A stretch of 64,000 nucleotides of DNA from JAGBWK01 sp964544595 (GTDB lineage: Bacteria; Bacteroidota; Bacteroidia; Bacteroidales; Muribaculaceae), in assembly GCA_964544595.1 (NCBI GenBank), contig CAZJBM010000001.1, positions 175,125 through 239,124 on the forward strand, written 5' to 3'. Positions 8,233-16,639 of the stretch are shown here, piece by piece (within the stretch, counting starts at the first letter, position 1; each line of letters opens with the position of its first letter). The position numbers were made by a program, and so were the translations under genes. The notes under the pieces were generated by a model. It had not been told where the DNA came from. It saw only the letters and a program-made list of their open reading frames with translations, and did not search any database.

Positions 8233-9327
8233 ATGAAGAAGGCATGGATGTTTTACCCCGAAAATGATATTGCTCTCGGCAGTGGTCTCAGGCGATTCAC
8301 TGCCCCGAAAAATGCCGCTCGACTCCGCCTCGACTGCGCCTTTTTGCTTGCCGCGGTCGCTGACGATGGCGATGCCGTTGTCTACACTCCTCGCGATGAG
8401 GCTTTCGAGCATGGTTTGATGTCGGCGTTAGGCAAGTCGGTCAATGCCGCTATCGGCGATGCCGAAATGTTTCGTCCATGGGGTTGGTCGTTGGCTTCGA
8501 GGCAAATGCTTATCGATCACGGCGCCGATCCCGCGGATTTGCCCGACTATAAGGCGGTTGAGCGCATCAGGGAGTTGTCTCACCGTCGTGTTTCTATCGA
8601 AATCAACAGGCGATTGTCGCTTCGAGGTATCGATGTGCCTCCCCGATCGCTGGAGATAACAGATGTCAGTCAGCTTGATATGTCTCGGAGGTGGATGATT
8701 AAGACTCCATGGTCGAGCAGTGGGCGAGGGGTGATTGATAGCGATGCGGTCAGTTTCGACATGCTTTCCCGCCGTGTTGAGGGGATAGTCAGGAAGCAGG
8801 GAAGCGTTGTGGCTGAAGCGTTTTTGTCTGAAGTCTGTAATTTCGCCATGCTATACGATGTTTCCGATGGCAGGGCGCGCTATATGGGGTTGTCGCTTTT
8901 TGAGAATTACCCCGGGGGTGCATATTCGGGCAATCTTGTGGCTTCGCCGCAACTGCTAAAGGAGGAGCTGACTTCGGTGGTGCCAGGCGCGTATATAGAT
9001 TATCTTTCTGCCGAGTTGGAGGCGGTGTTGACCGGGCTGATAGGGGAGTCCTACAGCGGATATTGCGGAGTTGATATGATGGTCTACGACGACCACGGCG
9101 CCATGAAAGTAGCCCCTTGCATCGAATTGAACCTGCGCATGACTATGGGTACCGTGGCCTATCTCCTTGCCGAGAAAGTCGTTGCGCCAGGGTGTAAGGC
9201 CATGCTGAGCATGGATGGCAGCGAGTGTCGCCGAAGGCCTGTTTTTGTCAATAATCGCCTTGCGGGGGGCGATTTGATGTTGGCTCCTCCCGGCGGTCAA
9301 TTCGGCTTCTGTCTCAGAAGTTTATGA
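8233..9327 (+). CDS. Unassigned ATP-grasp-like protein
   Basis: 364 residues, cytoplasmic. I do not recognise a named family, but the layout is that of an ATP-grasp ligase: an N-terminal pre-ATP-grasp region starting WMFYPENDIALG, a lysine in a strand before a glycine-rich loop (MIKTPWSSSGRGV, about 155-167), an acidic EAFLSEV strand, and a C-terminal GYCGVDMMVY followed by CIELNLRMTMG, where Glu and Asn would bind magnesium. Substrate unknown. It is a single gene divergent from mutL, and its stop overlaps the convergent maf stop by 14 bp. The ATP-grasp reading is inference from motifs; a different nucleotide-binding fold is possible. Confidence 0.65.
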   Translation: MKKAWMFYPENDIALGSGLRRFTAPKNAARLRLDCAFLLAAVADDGDAVVYTPRDEAFEHGLMSALGKSVNAAIGDAEMFRPWGWSLASRQMLIDHGADPADLPDYKAVERIRELSHRRVSIEINRRLSLRGIDVPPRSLEITDVSQLDMSRRWMIKTPWSSSGRGVIDSDAVSFDMLSRRVEGIVRKQGSVVAEAFLSEVCNFAMLYDVSDGRARYMGLSLFENYPGGAYSGNLVASPQLLKEELTSVVPGAYIDYLSAELEAVLTGLIGESYSGYCGVDMMVYDDHGAMKVAPCIELNLRMTMGTVAYLLAEKVVAPGCKAMLSMDGSECRRRPVFVNNRLAGGDLMLAPPGGQFGFCLRSL

Positions 9328-9874
9328 GGTTGCGGTAAAGTGCGGCGGTCGGTAGCCCCATGACGTTGTAAAAACACCCTCTAATTCCCTTCACTGCTGT
9401 CAGCCCAATCCACTCCTGTATGCCGTAAGCACCTGCTTTGTCGAGAGGAAGGTATTTGTCCACGTAATATTCTATTTGCTCTTTGGCTATAGGCAGAAAC
9501 TCTACTTCGGTGGTTTCAGAGAAGCTGATCGACTTGTTTTTGGAAGTCAACGTCACTCCGGTGACAACTTTATGCGTGTCCCCCGCAAGTTCGCCGACCA
9601 TCCGTATCGCGTCGTTTCGGTCGGCCGGCTTACCGAGGATTTCACCTTTGTGGATTACCACGGTGTCGGCTGTTATAAGCAGGGTATCGTCGCTTAATTC
9701 GTCGAGATAGCTTGCGGCTTTAAGTCGCGACAGATATTCAGGAACCTTTTCCGGGGCAAGATCTGAGGGATAGGTCTCGTCTATATCCTTAATATGCGCT
9801 ATATCAAATTCGATGTCCATGTCTCGCAGAAGTTGTCTGCGACGCGGAGAGCCGCTTCCGAGTAAAATTCTCAT
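9314..9874 (-). CDS. maf: Maf-like nucleoside triphosphate pyrophosphatase
   Basis: 186 residues, normal Maf length. Signatures: N-terminal LLGSGSPRRRQLL (substrate loop), ITADTVV with the catalytic Asp, and KAGAYGIQEWIG near the C-terminus. Family members hydrolyse non-canonical or pyrimidine NTPs (dTTP/UTP in the YhdE group) to the monophosphate and pyrophosphate. It is the last gene of a minus-strand run that starts at the HU/SPOR gene, 67 bp after kdsC. Confidence 0.92.
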   Translation of the reverse strand: MRILLGSGSPRRRQLLRDMDIEFDIAHIKDIDETYPSDLAPEKVPEYLSRLKAASYLDELSDDTLLITADTVVIHKGEILGKPADRNDAIRMVGELAGDTHKVVTGVTLTSKNKSISFSETTEVEFLPIAKEQIEYYVDKYLPLDKAGAYGIQEWIGLTAVKGIRGCFYNVMGLPTAALYRNLINF

Positions 9875-9941
9875 TCTTGATTGGTGGTCTTTATTGGTTT
9901 ATTGTCGCATGGCGCAGGGGAAATGCCTGATATAGCTTGTT

Positions 9942-10475
9942 TTACCAGCCAAATGCCTTTTCGGTCGACATCCATTTGCCCTGTGCTTTCATCACTTGCT
10001 CGATTATATCTCGTGCCACACCATGGCCTCCCTCGGCTTGCGACACATAGCCTGCGACTGAAAGAATTTCGCTTGCGGCATCGGCCGGAGCCACTGACAG
10101 CCCCGCTTCGAGCATACATTCATAGTCGGGTATGTCATCCCCTACGTATACGGTGCTCTCAGAGGTCAGCTCGTTATCCGCCATCCATCCTCTAAGTATC
10201 GGAAGCTTCATAGCCGAGCCCATAAACACATCCGTAATGCCCAATGCATTATACCGGTTTTTTACTGCTTCTGAGATTCCCCCGGTTATTATGGCTATCT
10301 TATATCCCTGTTTTATAGCTAATTGCAGTGCATAGCCATCTTTAATGTTAGCCATGCGGCATGGCACTCCGTCCGCTCCCATCGGTATGGTTGAGGGGGA
10401 AAGCACGCCGTCGACATCAAAGACGAAAGCGCGTGTTTTCGTTAGGTCGTAATTATGTGTCTTGTCGGAGTTCAT
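9942..10475 (-). CDS. kdsC: HAD phosphatase, KdsC type (Kdo-8-P phosphatase)
   Basis: 177 residues without a cap domain, as in KdsC. HAD motifs: FVFDVDGVL (nucleophile and acid/base Asp), AIITGG (motif II), a lysine in SAMKLP, and YVGDDIPDYECM (motif IV). The enzyme releases phosphate from 3-deoxy-D-manno-octulosonate 8-phosphate during lipopolysaccharide Kdo synthesis. Its ATG overlaps the stop of the DUF2520 gene by 4 bp, indicating translational coupling. A related sugar phosphatase cannot be excluded. Confidence 0.87.
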   Translation of the reverse strand: MNSDKTHNYDLTKTRAFVFDVDGVLSPSTIPMGADGVPCRMANIKDGYALQLAIKQGYKIAIITGGISEAVKNRYNALGITDVFMGSAMKLPILRGWMADNELTSESTVYVGDDIPDYECMLEAGLSVAPADAASEILSVAGYVSQAEGGHGVARDIIEQVMKAQGKWMSTEKAFGW

Positions 10476-11251
10476 CGGTTATAAAGTGCGTAAATTTTGT
10501 CGGAAAGCAGCTTGTAGATCTCAGCCTGGTCGGCCGAAAGCATAGATAGGTGCTTCTCGATAGTATAGAAATCGCCTCTGCGGGCAGGCCCGGTTTGGCC
10601 CTCGGCCGGAGAGATGTCATTGAGCTTGTCGAGCGTTTCAGCAAGCAACGGTTTCAGCAAGTCGAAGCTCAACCCCGATTTCCGAAGCAGATCATCGGCC
10701 TGAATCCACATATAATTCACGAAATTACAGGCGAACACGGCGGCCACGTGCAGCTGTCGTCGCTCTGTTGAGACTGCCTTGCGGCAATTGCGGCTTATCC
10801 TTTCTGCCAAATTGAGCAGCGAGACGGTGGTATCTTCGTCAGAACCCTCTATCAGCATAGGCACTTCCGCGACCTCTACTGCTTTCGATTTTGAGAACGT
10901 CTGCAACGGATAGAAAACGCCGTGACGCGACTTTTTTCCCCGGAACACGTCCATCGGCATGCTTCCTGAGGTGTGCGCCCATATTCCCGAATCTATCCCT
11001 TGCGATGCTGCCGTGATTTCCTCGATATGATCGTCGGGTACCGAGATCAGGTATAGATCCGCATCCTTGCGCAGCGCTCCGATGGTGTCAATACCTTCGG
11101 CTCCTATTAAGTCGCCAAGCTTGCGCGCGTTGTTGATGTCTCGGCTGTAGACTTGCTTTACGCCAATCTCCTTCGATAGGGCTTGCGCTAAGTGCCAAGC
11201 CACGTTTCCGGCTCCGATTATGCAGCAGGTCTGTATCATGCTTGCGGTCAA
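10472..11251 (-). CDS. Rossmann-like/DUF2520 oxidoreductase-like protein
   Basis: 259 residues. The N-terminus is a Rossmann nucleotide-binding fold with CIIGAGNVAWHLAQAL (GxGxxxxxL) at about 9-24. The C-terminal half is an all-helical DUF2520 domain containing LHVAAVFACNFVNYMW. The two-domain arrangement resembles ketopantoate reductase or 6-phosphogluconate dehydrogenase-like dehydrogenases, but the substrate is not known. It sits 3 bp after the nitroreductase gene and overlaps kdsC by 4 bp, so it belongs to the same operon. Confidence 0.85.
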   Translation of the reverse strand: MTASMIQTCCIIGAGNVAWHLAQALSKEIGVKQVYSRDINNARKLGDLIGAEGIDTIGALRKDADLYLISVPDDHIEEITAASQGIDSGIWAHTSGSMPMDVFRGKKSRHGVFYPLQTFSKSKAVEVAEVPMLIEGSDEDTTVSLLNLAERISRNCRKAVSTERRQLHVAAVFACNFVNYMWIQADDLLRKSGLSFDLLKPLLAETLDKLNDISPAEGQTGPARRGDFYTIEKHLSMLSADQAEIYKLLSDKIYALYNR

Positions 11252-11254
11252 TGA

Positions 11255-11797
11255 TTAGCTGTTCTCTCCTTGCCAGCGTCCTAAATGCACGTTTTCCCAG
11301 CGCAGCTTCTCTACGTCTTGCGGTTTCCGCTCCTCGTCTTTGTATCCGAATGTTATGACGCTCACGATCGGCATAGTTTCAGGTATTCCGAGAAGCTCTT
11401 GGATGACCTCCTGCGCGGGGGTGCCGTCGGCCTGATAGCGGTCGCGAATCTCAATCCAGCACGACCCTATGCCGAGGTCGGCTGCTTGAAGCATCATAAG
11501 CGTTGATGCTACCGATGCATCCTCGATCCATGCGTCGTCTTTCGCGCAATCCATTGCCACAACCACAGCGAGCGGCGCTTTGGCTATCGGCGCTGACCCC
11601 GCGGCTTTGCATTGGCTCATGCGTTCAAGCGTTTCGCGGTCCTCGACAACCACAAGCTGCCAGGCGCGCGAACTTTTCGACGAAGGCGACAGCAGGGCTG
11701 CTTCGAGTATGAGCCGCACGTCATCGGGATTAAGCGTGTCGGGTTTGTACCGACGTATGCTACGGCGGTTTATCAAAAGATTGTGAAGGTTTTCCAT
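11255..11797 (-). CDS. Nitroreductase family protein
   Basis: 180 residues. The N-terminal LLINRRSIRRYKPD motif binds the FMN phosphate, SPSSKSSRAWQLVVVED follows as the second FMN contact, and the protein ends with a GYKDEER-type segment seen in small nitroreductases. Flavin-dependent NAD(P)H oxidoreductase of unknown substrate; these proteins are usually homodimers. It is tightly packed between the HU/SPOR gene (21 bp) and the DUF2520 gene (3 bp). Confidence 0.9.
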   Translation of the reverse strand: MENLHNLLINRRSIRRYKPDTLNPDDVRLILEAALLSPSSKSSRAWQLVVVEDRETLERMSQCKAAGSAPIAKAPLAVVVAMDCAKDDAWIEDASVASTLMMLQAADLGIGSCWIEIRDRYQADGTPAQEVIQELLGIPETMPIVSVITFGYKDEERKPQDVEKLRWENVHLGRWQGENS

Positions 11798-11818
11798 AAA
11801 TTTGTGTATAGGAGAATC

Positions 11819-12970
11819 TTAATTGACTTTGCATACCCAGGCTTCAGGGTAATCCTCGCCGACCGCTGTGTTGGCTTTGAGGTCGACTAATTTTTCTATC
11901 GACCCGGTCGCGATGTAAACGCGGTATTTTCCGTCGGCAGCATAGATTTTCAAATCATACCCCGACCCGGCTTGCTGGCTGATGAAGAGCTTGGCTTGCT
12001 TGAGATTAGCGAGAGAGCCTATCACGAGGCAGTGGCTTGCGTCAGGCTTAAGCGCTGTGTTGTCTTTTTTAGCCTTTTTCTGAGATGTCTTCTCTGCCTC
12101 CGCATTTTCTTTGGCTGCTTTTTCCTGAGCATCATCCCCGGGGCTGTTTATGTTTTGTCGCGCTGCTTTATTGTCAGCTTCAGGTTTGGTGGTATTAGTA
12201 TTAGCTATTTCAGGCAACGCCAGCTCGGACGTGGTATCAATGGCGTTTGCGAGGGTGTTAACCTCTGCTCCAGTGATTGATTCGCTGACTTCATCCTCTG
12301 GTTGGATTGAAGAGGCGCGATTATTTTCCGCTTTGAAGATTGATGAGGTGTCAATCTCCGATAGAATAGAAGTGGTTGAAGCGATCCCTGCCAGATTATC
12401 GTTCCGATTCATCACCGACGGGATTAGCATGGCCGCGCCTACGCTGACAGTGACGGCGATAGCGGCTGCGATCTTCAGAGCCCTGAGCCCTATGCGACGC
12501 GGAGTGGCGGGAGTTGGTTTATATGCGGGCTCGTCATCCTCGATTGCTTGCTCTATCACGGGCTTAACCTCTACGGGGCTCATCCCGCGCGATTCCTCCC
12601 GGAGCAATTCGCCCGAAGGCTCGAAAAGAAGGCTCGACTCGCTTTGAGCCACAAATCGGCCTATCGACCCGAGGCTGATTTCTCCGTCAGCTTCGAGCTG
12701 GCATTTCATGGCATCGACCTCCTGAGTCACTATTTTCGCGGCTTTCGTGAATGGAATATCGAGTTTACGGGCTATCGATGCGGTGAGAAGCCCATCGTTA
12801 TGGTCGACATTCACATTAAACGATATTTGACGCATCGGGGGCATATAGAGCGAAGCCGTCGGGTCGTAGCTCGCCGCCTGATGGTGCGCGATAAATGCGC
12901 CCCAAGAGGGGATTACTACGCAGTCGTGACGGCGTATTAGGTACTCGATATGCTCTATGACGTTGTTCAT
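11819..12970 (-). CDS. HU-CCDC81-like/SPOR domain membrane protein
   Basis: 383 residues. Residues 1-120 resemble the HU-like CCDC81 region of Bacteroidetes (IEYLIRRHDCVVIPSWGAFIAHH, then GEISLGSIGRFV), an HU/IHF-type fold. A membrane segment lies at about 163-187, then a Ser/Glu/Lys-rich low-complexity linker, then a C-terminal SPOR domain (about 305-383; HCLVIGSLANLKQAK, YRVYIATGS). SPOR domains bind denuded peptidoglycan at division sites. The topology therefore puts the HU-like domain in the cytoplasm and SPOR in the periplasm. First gene of the minus operon, with a promoter abutting the start codon. Confidence 0.88.
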   Translation of the reverse strand: MNNVIEHIEYLIRRHDCVVIPSWGAFIAHHQAASYDPTASLYMPPMRQISFNVNVDHNDGLLTASIARKLDIPFTKAAKIVTQEVDAMKCQLEADGEISLGSIGRFVAQSESSLLFEPSGELLREESRGMSPVEVKPVIEQAIEDDEPAYKPTPATPRRIGLRALKIAAAIAVTVSVGAAMLIPSVMNRNDNLAGIASTTSILSEIDTSSIFKAENNRASSIQPEDEVSESITGAEVNTLANAIDTTSELALPEIANTNTTKPEADNKAARQNINSPGDDAQEKAAKENAEAEKTSQKKAKKDNTALKPDASHCLVIGSLANLKQAKLFISQQAGSGYDLKIYAADGKYRVYIATGSIEKLVDLKANTAVGEDYPEAWVCKVN

Positions 12971-12975
12971 CCCTG

Positions 12976-13005
12976 CAAAGATAGGGATTTTGACGTATAT
13001 GACAA
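12976..13005 (-). promoter_or_regulatory. Promoter of the HU/SPOR gene
   Basis: Read on minus: TTG (13003-13005), 19 bp spacer, TATCTTTG (12976-12983), then 5 nt and the ATG at 12970. The predicted transcript start is at the start codon, so the message would be leaderless. Confidence 0.7.
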
Positions 13006-13063
13006 AATCATTCGCTCGCTTAATTTATAAACATTTTTTTAACAATTGTTTTCAACCTCCATT

Positions 13064-13093
13064 TTGTGCTTCCGATATTTATTGCGAATTTCG
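13064..13093 (+). promoter_or_regulatory. Promoter of the TPR gene
   Basis: TTG at 13064-13066, 19 bp spacer, GAATTTCG at 13086-13093 (one mismatch in the TA), then 5 nt and ATG at 13099. It is divergent from the HU/SPOR promoter and shows the same abutting geometry, which supports the 13099 start over the GTG at 13066. Confidence 0.55.
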
Positions 13094-13098
13094 CGGGT

Positions 13099-13920
13099 AT
13101 GAACAGGTTAACTATCCTTTTGCTTTTGGTCGTGATGTTTGGGGCGGGCTGCAGAGCCGTCGCTGCAGACTATGAGTCAAACCTATCTGCAATCGACAAA
13201 GCTGTAGCCGGGGAGGATTGGCTTAAGGCCGACTCGTTGATAGTAGCTACTATGCGTTCCGATCCCGGCAACCCCGGCAATATAATGTTGCTTTCCAACC
13301 TTGGCATGATTCGTTTCTATCAAGGCAACGACTCGCTTGCGCTCGCTACCCTCAATCAGGCCCATGCAATGGCCCCCAATTCTGTCTCAATTCTCGCTAA
13401 CCGCGCGAGAGTGAATACCTCTATTGGCGATGTTAAGGCCGCCATAGCCGATTATGACCTTATCGAGCGTATCGACTCCCTTTATCCCGACACATATATA
13501 AATAGGGGTATTATCTACTTATACGGCGGGTTGTTTGAGCTTGCGGAGAAAGATCTCAATATCGCCAGTCGGCTTGCGCCCTCAAGAGTGGAGACGCTGA
13601 TAGCTCTCGCTTCGCTATATTCCATCACTTCCCGTCCTGAGCAAGCTCTTGATTATTACTCTAAACTAATCCGCCTTAAGCCCGAGCCTGAGTATTATGC
13701 TGCCCGAGCCATGAGCCTTCTTGAACTCGATCGTCTTCCGGAAGCAGCCGAGGATATTGCTTCGGGGCTTGAACTCGATTCTGACTATGGCGAGCTTTAT
13801 CTCGCCAGAGCTGTGCTCAACAAGAAGAGCTTCGAGCGTGATGCCTCGCTCGCCGATGCTCAGCGCGCGATCACTCTTGGTGCTAATCCGGCGAGGGTTA
13901 AAATGATGCTTGGCCTCTGA
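13099..13920 (+). CDS. Secreted tetratricopeptide repeat protein
   Basis: 273 residues. The N-terminus (MNRLTILLLLVVMF, then GAGC and VAA) is a signal peptide; the cysteine has a poor lipobox, so either lipidation or cleavage after VAA is possible. The rest is a run of about six TPR units, for example NPGNIMLLSNLGMIRFYQG, VSILANRARVNTSIGDVKAA and PDTYINRGIIYLYGGLFELA. TPRs mediate protein contacts; no partner is evident. A GTG at 13066 would add 11 residues ahead of the signal peptide and lies inside the promoter, so I reject it. Confidence 0.85.
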   Translation: MNRLTILLLLVVMFGAGCRAVAADYESNLSAIDKAVAGEDWLKADSLIVATMRSDPGNPGNIMLLSNLGMIRFYQGNDSLALATLNQAHAMAPNSVSILANRARVNTSIGDVKAAIADYDLIERIDSLYPDTYINRGIIYLYGGLFELAEKDLNIASRLAPSRVETLIALASLYSITSRPEQALDYYSKLIRLKPEPEYYAARAMSLLELDRLPEAAEDIASGLELDSDYGELYLARAVLNKKSFERDASLADAQRAITLGANPARVKMMLGL

Positions 13921-13979
13921 TTTACTGCATACTGCAAATTAGCTTTTTTCTCCGTTTTTTCGTTTTTTTAGGATTTTTT

Positions 13980-14010
13980 TTGAGTTTTTGCGAAAATAAA
14001 TGTAATTTTA
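13980..14010 (+). promoter_or_regulatory. Promoter of the DUF4493 lipoprotein operon
   Basis: TTG 13980-13982, 20 bp spacer, TAATTTTA 14003-14010 (last base A instead of G). This gives a leader of about 95 nt before the first lipoprotein gene. A poly-T stretch between 13940 and 13980 may end the upstream TPR transcript. Confidence 0.5.
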
Positions 14011-14111
14011 CGCCGAATTTGTCTAAATAGATTTTAGCGAAAACGAATGAAGACGTTATAATTTCTAATTAAGATTTCGTAAAACTTATTGTAATTATAT
14101 TCAAAAAAATT

Positions 14112-16595
14112 ATGAAAAAACATGTTTTGTATGGCCTAATGCTGTCGGCTGGAGTTCTCGTCATGGCGGGATGTTCCGACGACTTCGTTCCGGGCAGCAA
14201 GACTAAGGGTAAGATCGCGCCGCGTATCAGTCTCGACACCGAGGTGACTAACGCGCTTCCTACCCCCAGTCGCGCATCGGCAATGGGCATTTCGGTCAGC
14301 GACTTGAAGCTGAGGTTAACGCCGCAAAACGGCAAAACCTCGCCGAAAGAGTGGAATTCAGTCGATGAATTCAACACCAATGAAGAGTTTACTGTAGGAG
14401 CATATACCCTTGAGGCATACTACGGTGACATCAATGAAGAGGGATTCAACAAACCGTATTACCACGGTTCTTCAACCCTTACAGTTAACGAGAATGAGGT
14501 CACCAGCGTTAGCTTGCCTGTCGCGCTTGCGAATACAATGGTGACCGTCAAGTCGACCGACGCTTTTCTCGGTTACTTCGCCGAAGCTGAGTATGCCCTT
14601 CAGTCAGCCGGATCAACATCAGAGGTTGCATATCCCGTGTCGGCTTCCGACGCGGCTTACATGAAGCCGGGTGAGATAACTCTTTATGCCGACGTTACAA
14701 AACCCAACGGCAAAAGCGCCCGCGTTGAGGCTGCTCGTTTCAATGCCAACCCCAAATCTCACTACACCGTTACCGTTGACGTCAACAACGGCCAGGTTGG
14801 AGATGCGGTCATGGTAATCACATTCTCCGATGATCTCGACGGGGTTGAAACAGTTGAAATTGAGCTCAACGATGAGCTCTTCTCCACCCCCTCTCCCTCA
14901 ATCACCCTTTCGGGCTACGACCCCGCTCAAAATTACAGCTATATTTCAGGTGTTCTCCCCGACGGTCTTGCTCCTGAGCTTCTCGTGAAAGCTCCGGGCT
15001 CTATCGCCTCTATCCGTATGACTTCAAATTCGGCATGGCTTGCCTCTCAGGGTGTGGCCGACGATATTGATTTCATCTCCATGCCCGAATCCAATTACGC
15101 TAAGTTAAAGGGCTTAGGCATAAACGGAGAGTATCATCGCGTCGACAAGTATGCCCGCATTAATCTTACTGAGTTGCTGCGTAATATTCAGTATATGCCT
15201 AATGCTGACTCTAATGAAACAAAACTTGCTTTTGTCGTTGTTGACAAGAACCACAAAACTTCAGAGCCGGTCTACATCGTGGTTGAAATTGACAAACTCG
15301 ATGCCTCTATCGCATCCGTAGGCGGTCTCGGTTTTGGATCCAGTGAGATGGATATGGTTGTGGCGTATAACGGCAGCAACTTTGAGAAAGACGTTAAAAT
15401 CCAGTATTTCAACGATCGCGGCACCTGGAGCAATGCGTCATATACCGTGACTTCGGTTTCACGCGCTTCGGCCAACTACAATCTGCATCTTACTGGACTT
15501 CCCACCGAAGGCGACAACATCAATTTCCGTGTCGTGCTTGGTGAGGGTGCCGACGCCCATGTCGTTGAGACTAAAACCGTTCCTCGCAGCGACCTTAAAA
15601 TAACTGTGTCGACCAACAACGTGTTTGCGAAATACGCGACTGTGTCAGTTACAAGCTCTACGTTCACTATTCCCGACAACTTGTCGTTCACTTCCAACGG
15701 CAACCCCGTGACTTCTCAGCACATTGCGGGAACTCACGACTTTAAGCTTACTGGTTTGACTCCCGGCAGTAAATTGAAAATCGCTACTGTGGTTGATGGT
15801 ATAACTGTCGCTGCCAACATCGTTACTGAGGCTGCTTCTCCCCTCGAACATGGCGACCTGGAATCTTGGTCGAAAGGCGGCTCTGGCACCAATTGGGAGC
15901 TGATGATTCCTGAAGGGTGGGGAACGAATAACCCCATGACTACCAGCCAGGGGTCTGATTATGCTTACGTGAGAATATCCGGCACAACAAGCACAGAGGT
16001 CAATAAAACCATCACTAAAGGCAATAACAATAAGCTTAGTGACGCTCAGTGCGCGCCTCACTCAGGCAACAATGCCGCGATTATCCAGACTGTCGGTTGG
16101 GGATCAGGAAATTCGGCAACCGGTAGCAAGGGTACTTCAGGAGCATGTAAATACATCGATCCCGGGCTGTTGCACCTTGGCGCAAGCCGCTCAACAAGAG
16201 GTACCGATCTTATCGGTACCTCCGACCTTGACTGCGGTATCGAATTCGCGTCGCGACCCGAAAGCCTCACTTTCTGGTACAAATATTTCCCCAGAAATGC
16301 TCAGGATAAGGGCTTTGTCGAGATTTGGGTTAAGGATGCTTCAGGCAATGTGATAGCTTCTAATACCGCTACTCTCGACAGCGCAAGCGAATATGCCCAA
16401 AAGACCGTGTCTTTGACATATCCTGCCGGTGCTCCCAAGGGCGCTAAAATTTACGTCAAATTCCTTTCCACATATTCGGCCGACTTCCTTAAGAGAAGTG
16501 ACAGCAATCTCGTGGGCCCCGGATTCGCGAATCTCAATAGAGGCACGTTCATGGGCTCTCAGCTTGTAGTGGATGATATTTCCCTCAACTACTAA
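14112..16595 (+). CDS. DUF4493/PCMD surface lipoprotein 1
   Basis: 827 residues. A type II signal peptide ends in VMAGC (Cys21). The following SDD is acidic, like the lipoprotein surface-export signal of Bacteroidetes. The N-terminal about 240 residues are a DUF4493-type beta domain (GAYTLEAYYGD, YYHGSSTLTV, then NPKSHYTVTVDV). Several Ig-like beta modules follow, and from about 575 there is a PCMD (putative carbohydrate metabolism) domain starting at LEHGDLESWSKGG and ending in a LVVDDISLNY strand. Predicted to be on the outer face of the outer membrane. The ligand is unknown; glycan or adhesion roles are inference. First of three related genes. Confidence 0.82.
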   Translation: MKKHVLYGLMLSAGVLVMAGCSDDFVPGSKTKGKIAPRISLDTEVTNALPTPSRASAMGISVSDLKLRLTPQNGKTSPKEWNSVDEFNTNEEFTVGAYTLEAYYGDINEEGFNKPYYHGSSTLTVNENEVTSVSLPVALANTMVTVKSTDAFLGYFAEAEYALQSAGSTSEVAYPVSASDAAYMKPGEITLYADVTKPNGKSARVEAARFNANPKSHYTVTVDVNNGQVGDAVMVITFSDDLDGVETVEIELNDELFSTPSPSITLSGYDPAQNYSYISGVLPDGLAPELLVKAPGSIASIRMTSNSAWLASQGVADDIDFISMPESNYAKLKGLGINGEYHRVDKYARINLTELLRNIQYMPNADSNETKLAFVVVDKNHKTSEPVYIVVEIDKLDASIASVGGLGFGSSEMDMVVAYNGSNFEKDVKIQYFNDRGTWSNASYTVTSVSRASANYNLHLTGLPTEGDNINFRVVLGEGADAHVVETKTVPRSDLKITVSTNNVFAKYATVSVTSSTFTIPDNLSFTSNGNPVTSQHIAGTHDFKLTGLTPGSKLKIATVVDGITVAANIVTEAASPLEHGDLESWSKGGSGTNWELMIPEGWGTNNPMTTSQGSDYAYVRISGTTSTEVNKTITKGNNNKLSDAQCAPHSGNNAAIIQTVGWGSGNSATGSKGTSGACKYIDPGLLHLGASRSTRGTDLIGTSDLDCGIEFASRPESLTFWYKYFPRNAQDKGFVEIWVKDASGNVIASNTATLDSASEYAQKTVSLTYPAGAPKGAKIYVKFLSTYSADFLKRSDSNLVGPGFANLNRGTFMGSQLVVDDISLNY

Positions 16596-16639
16596 TGATT
16601 AAAGAGTAAATTAACGACTCAGCATTTTTTACGAAAAAC

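Noticed and set aside
13066..13098. GTG start for the TPR protein
   Set aside because: It lies within the promoter and would precede the signal peptide; ATG 13099 gives a clean signal sequence.
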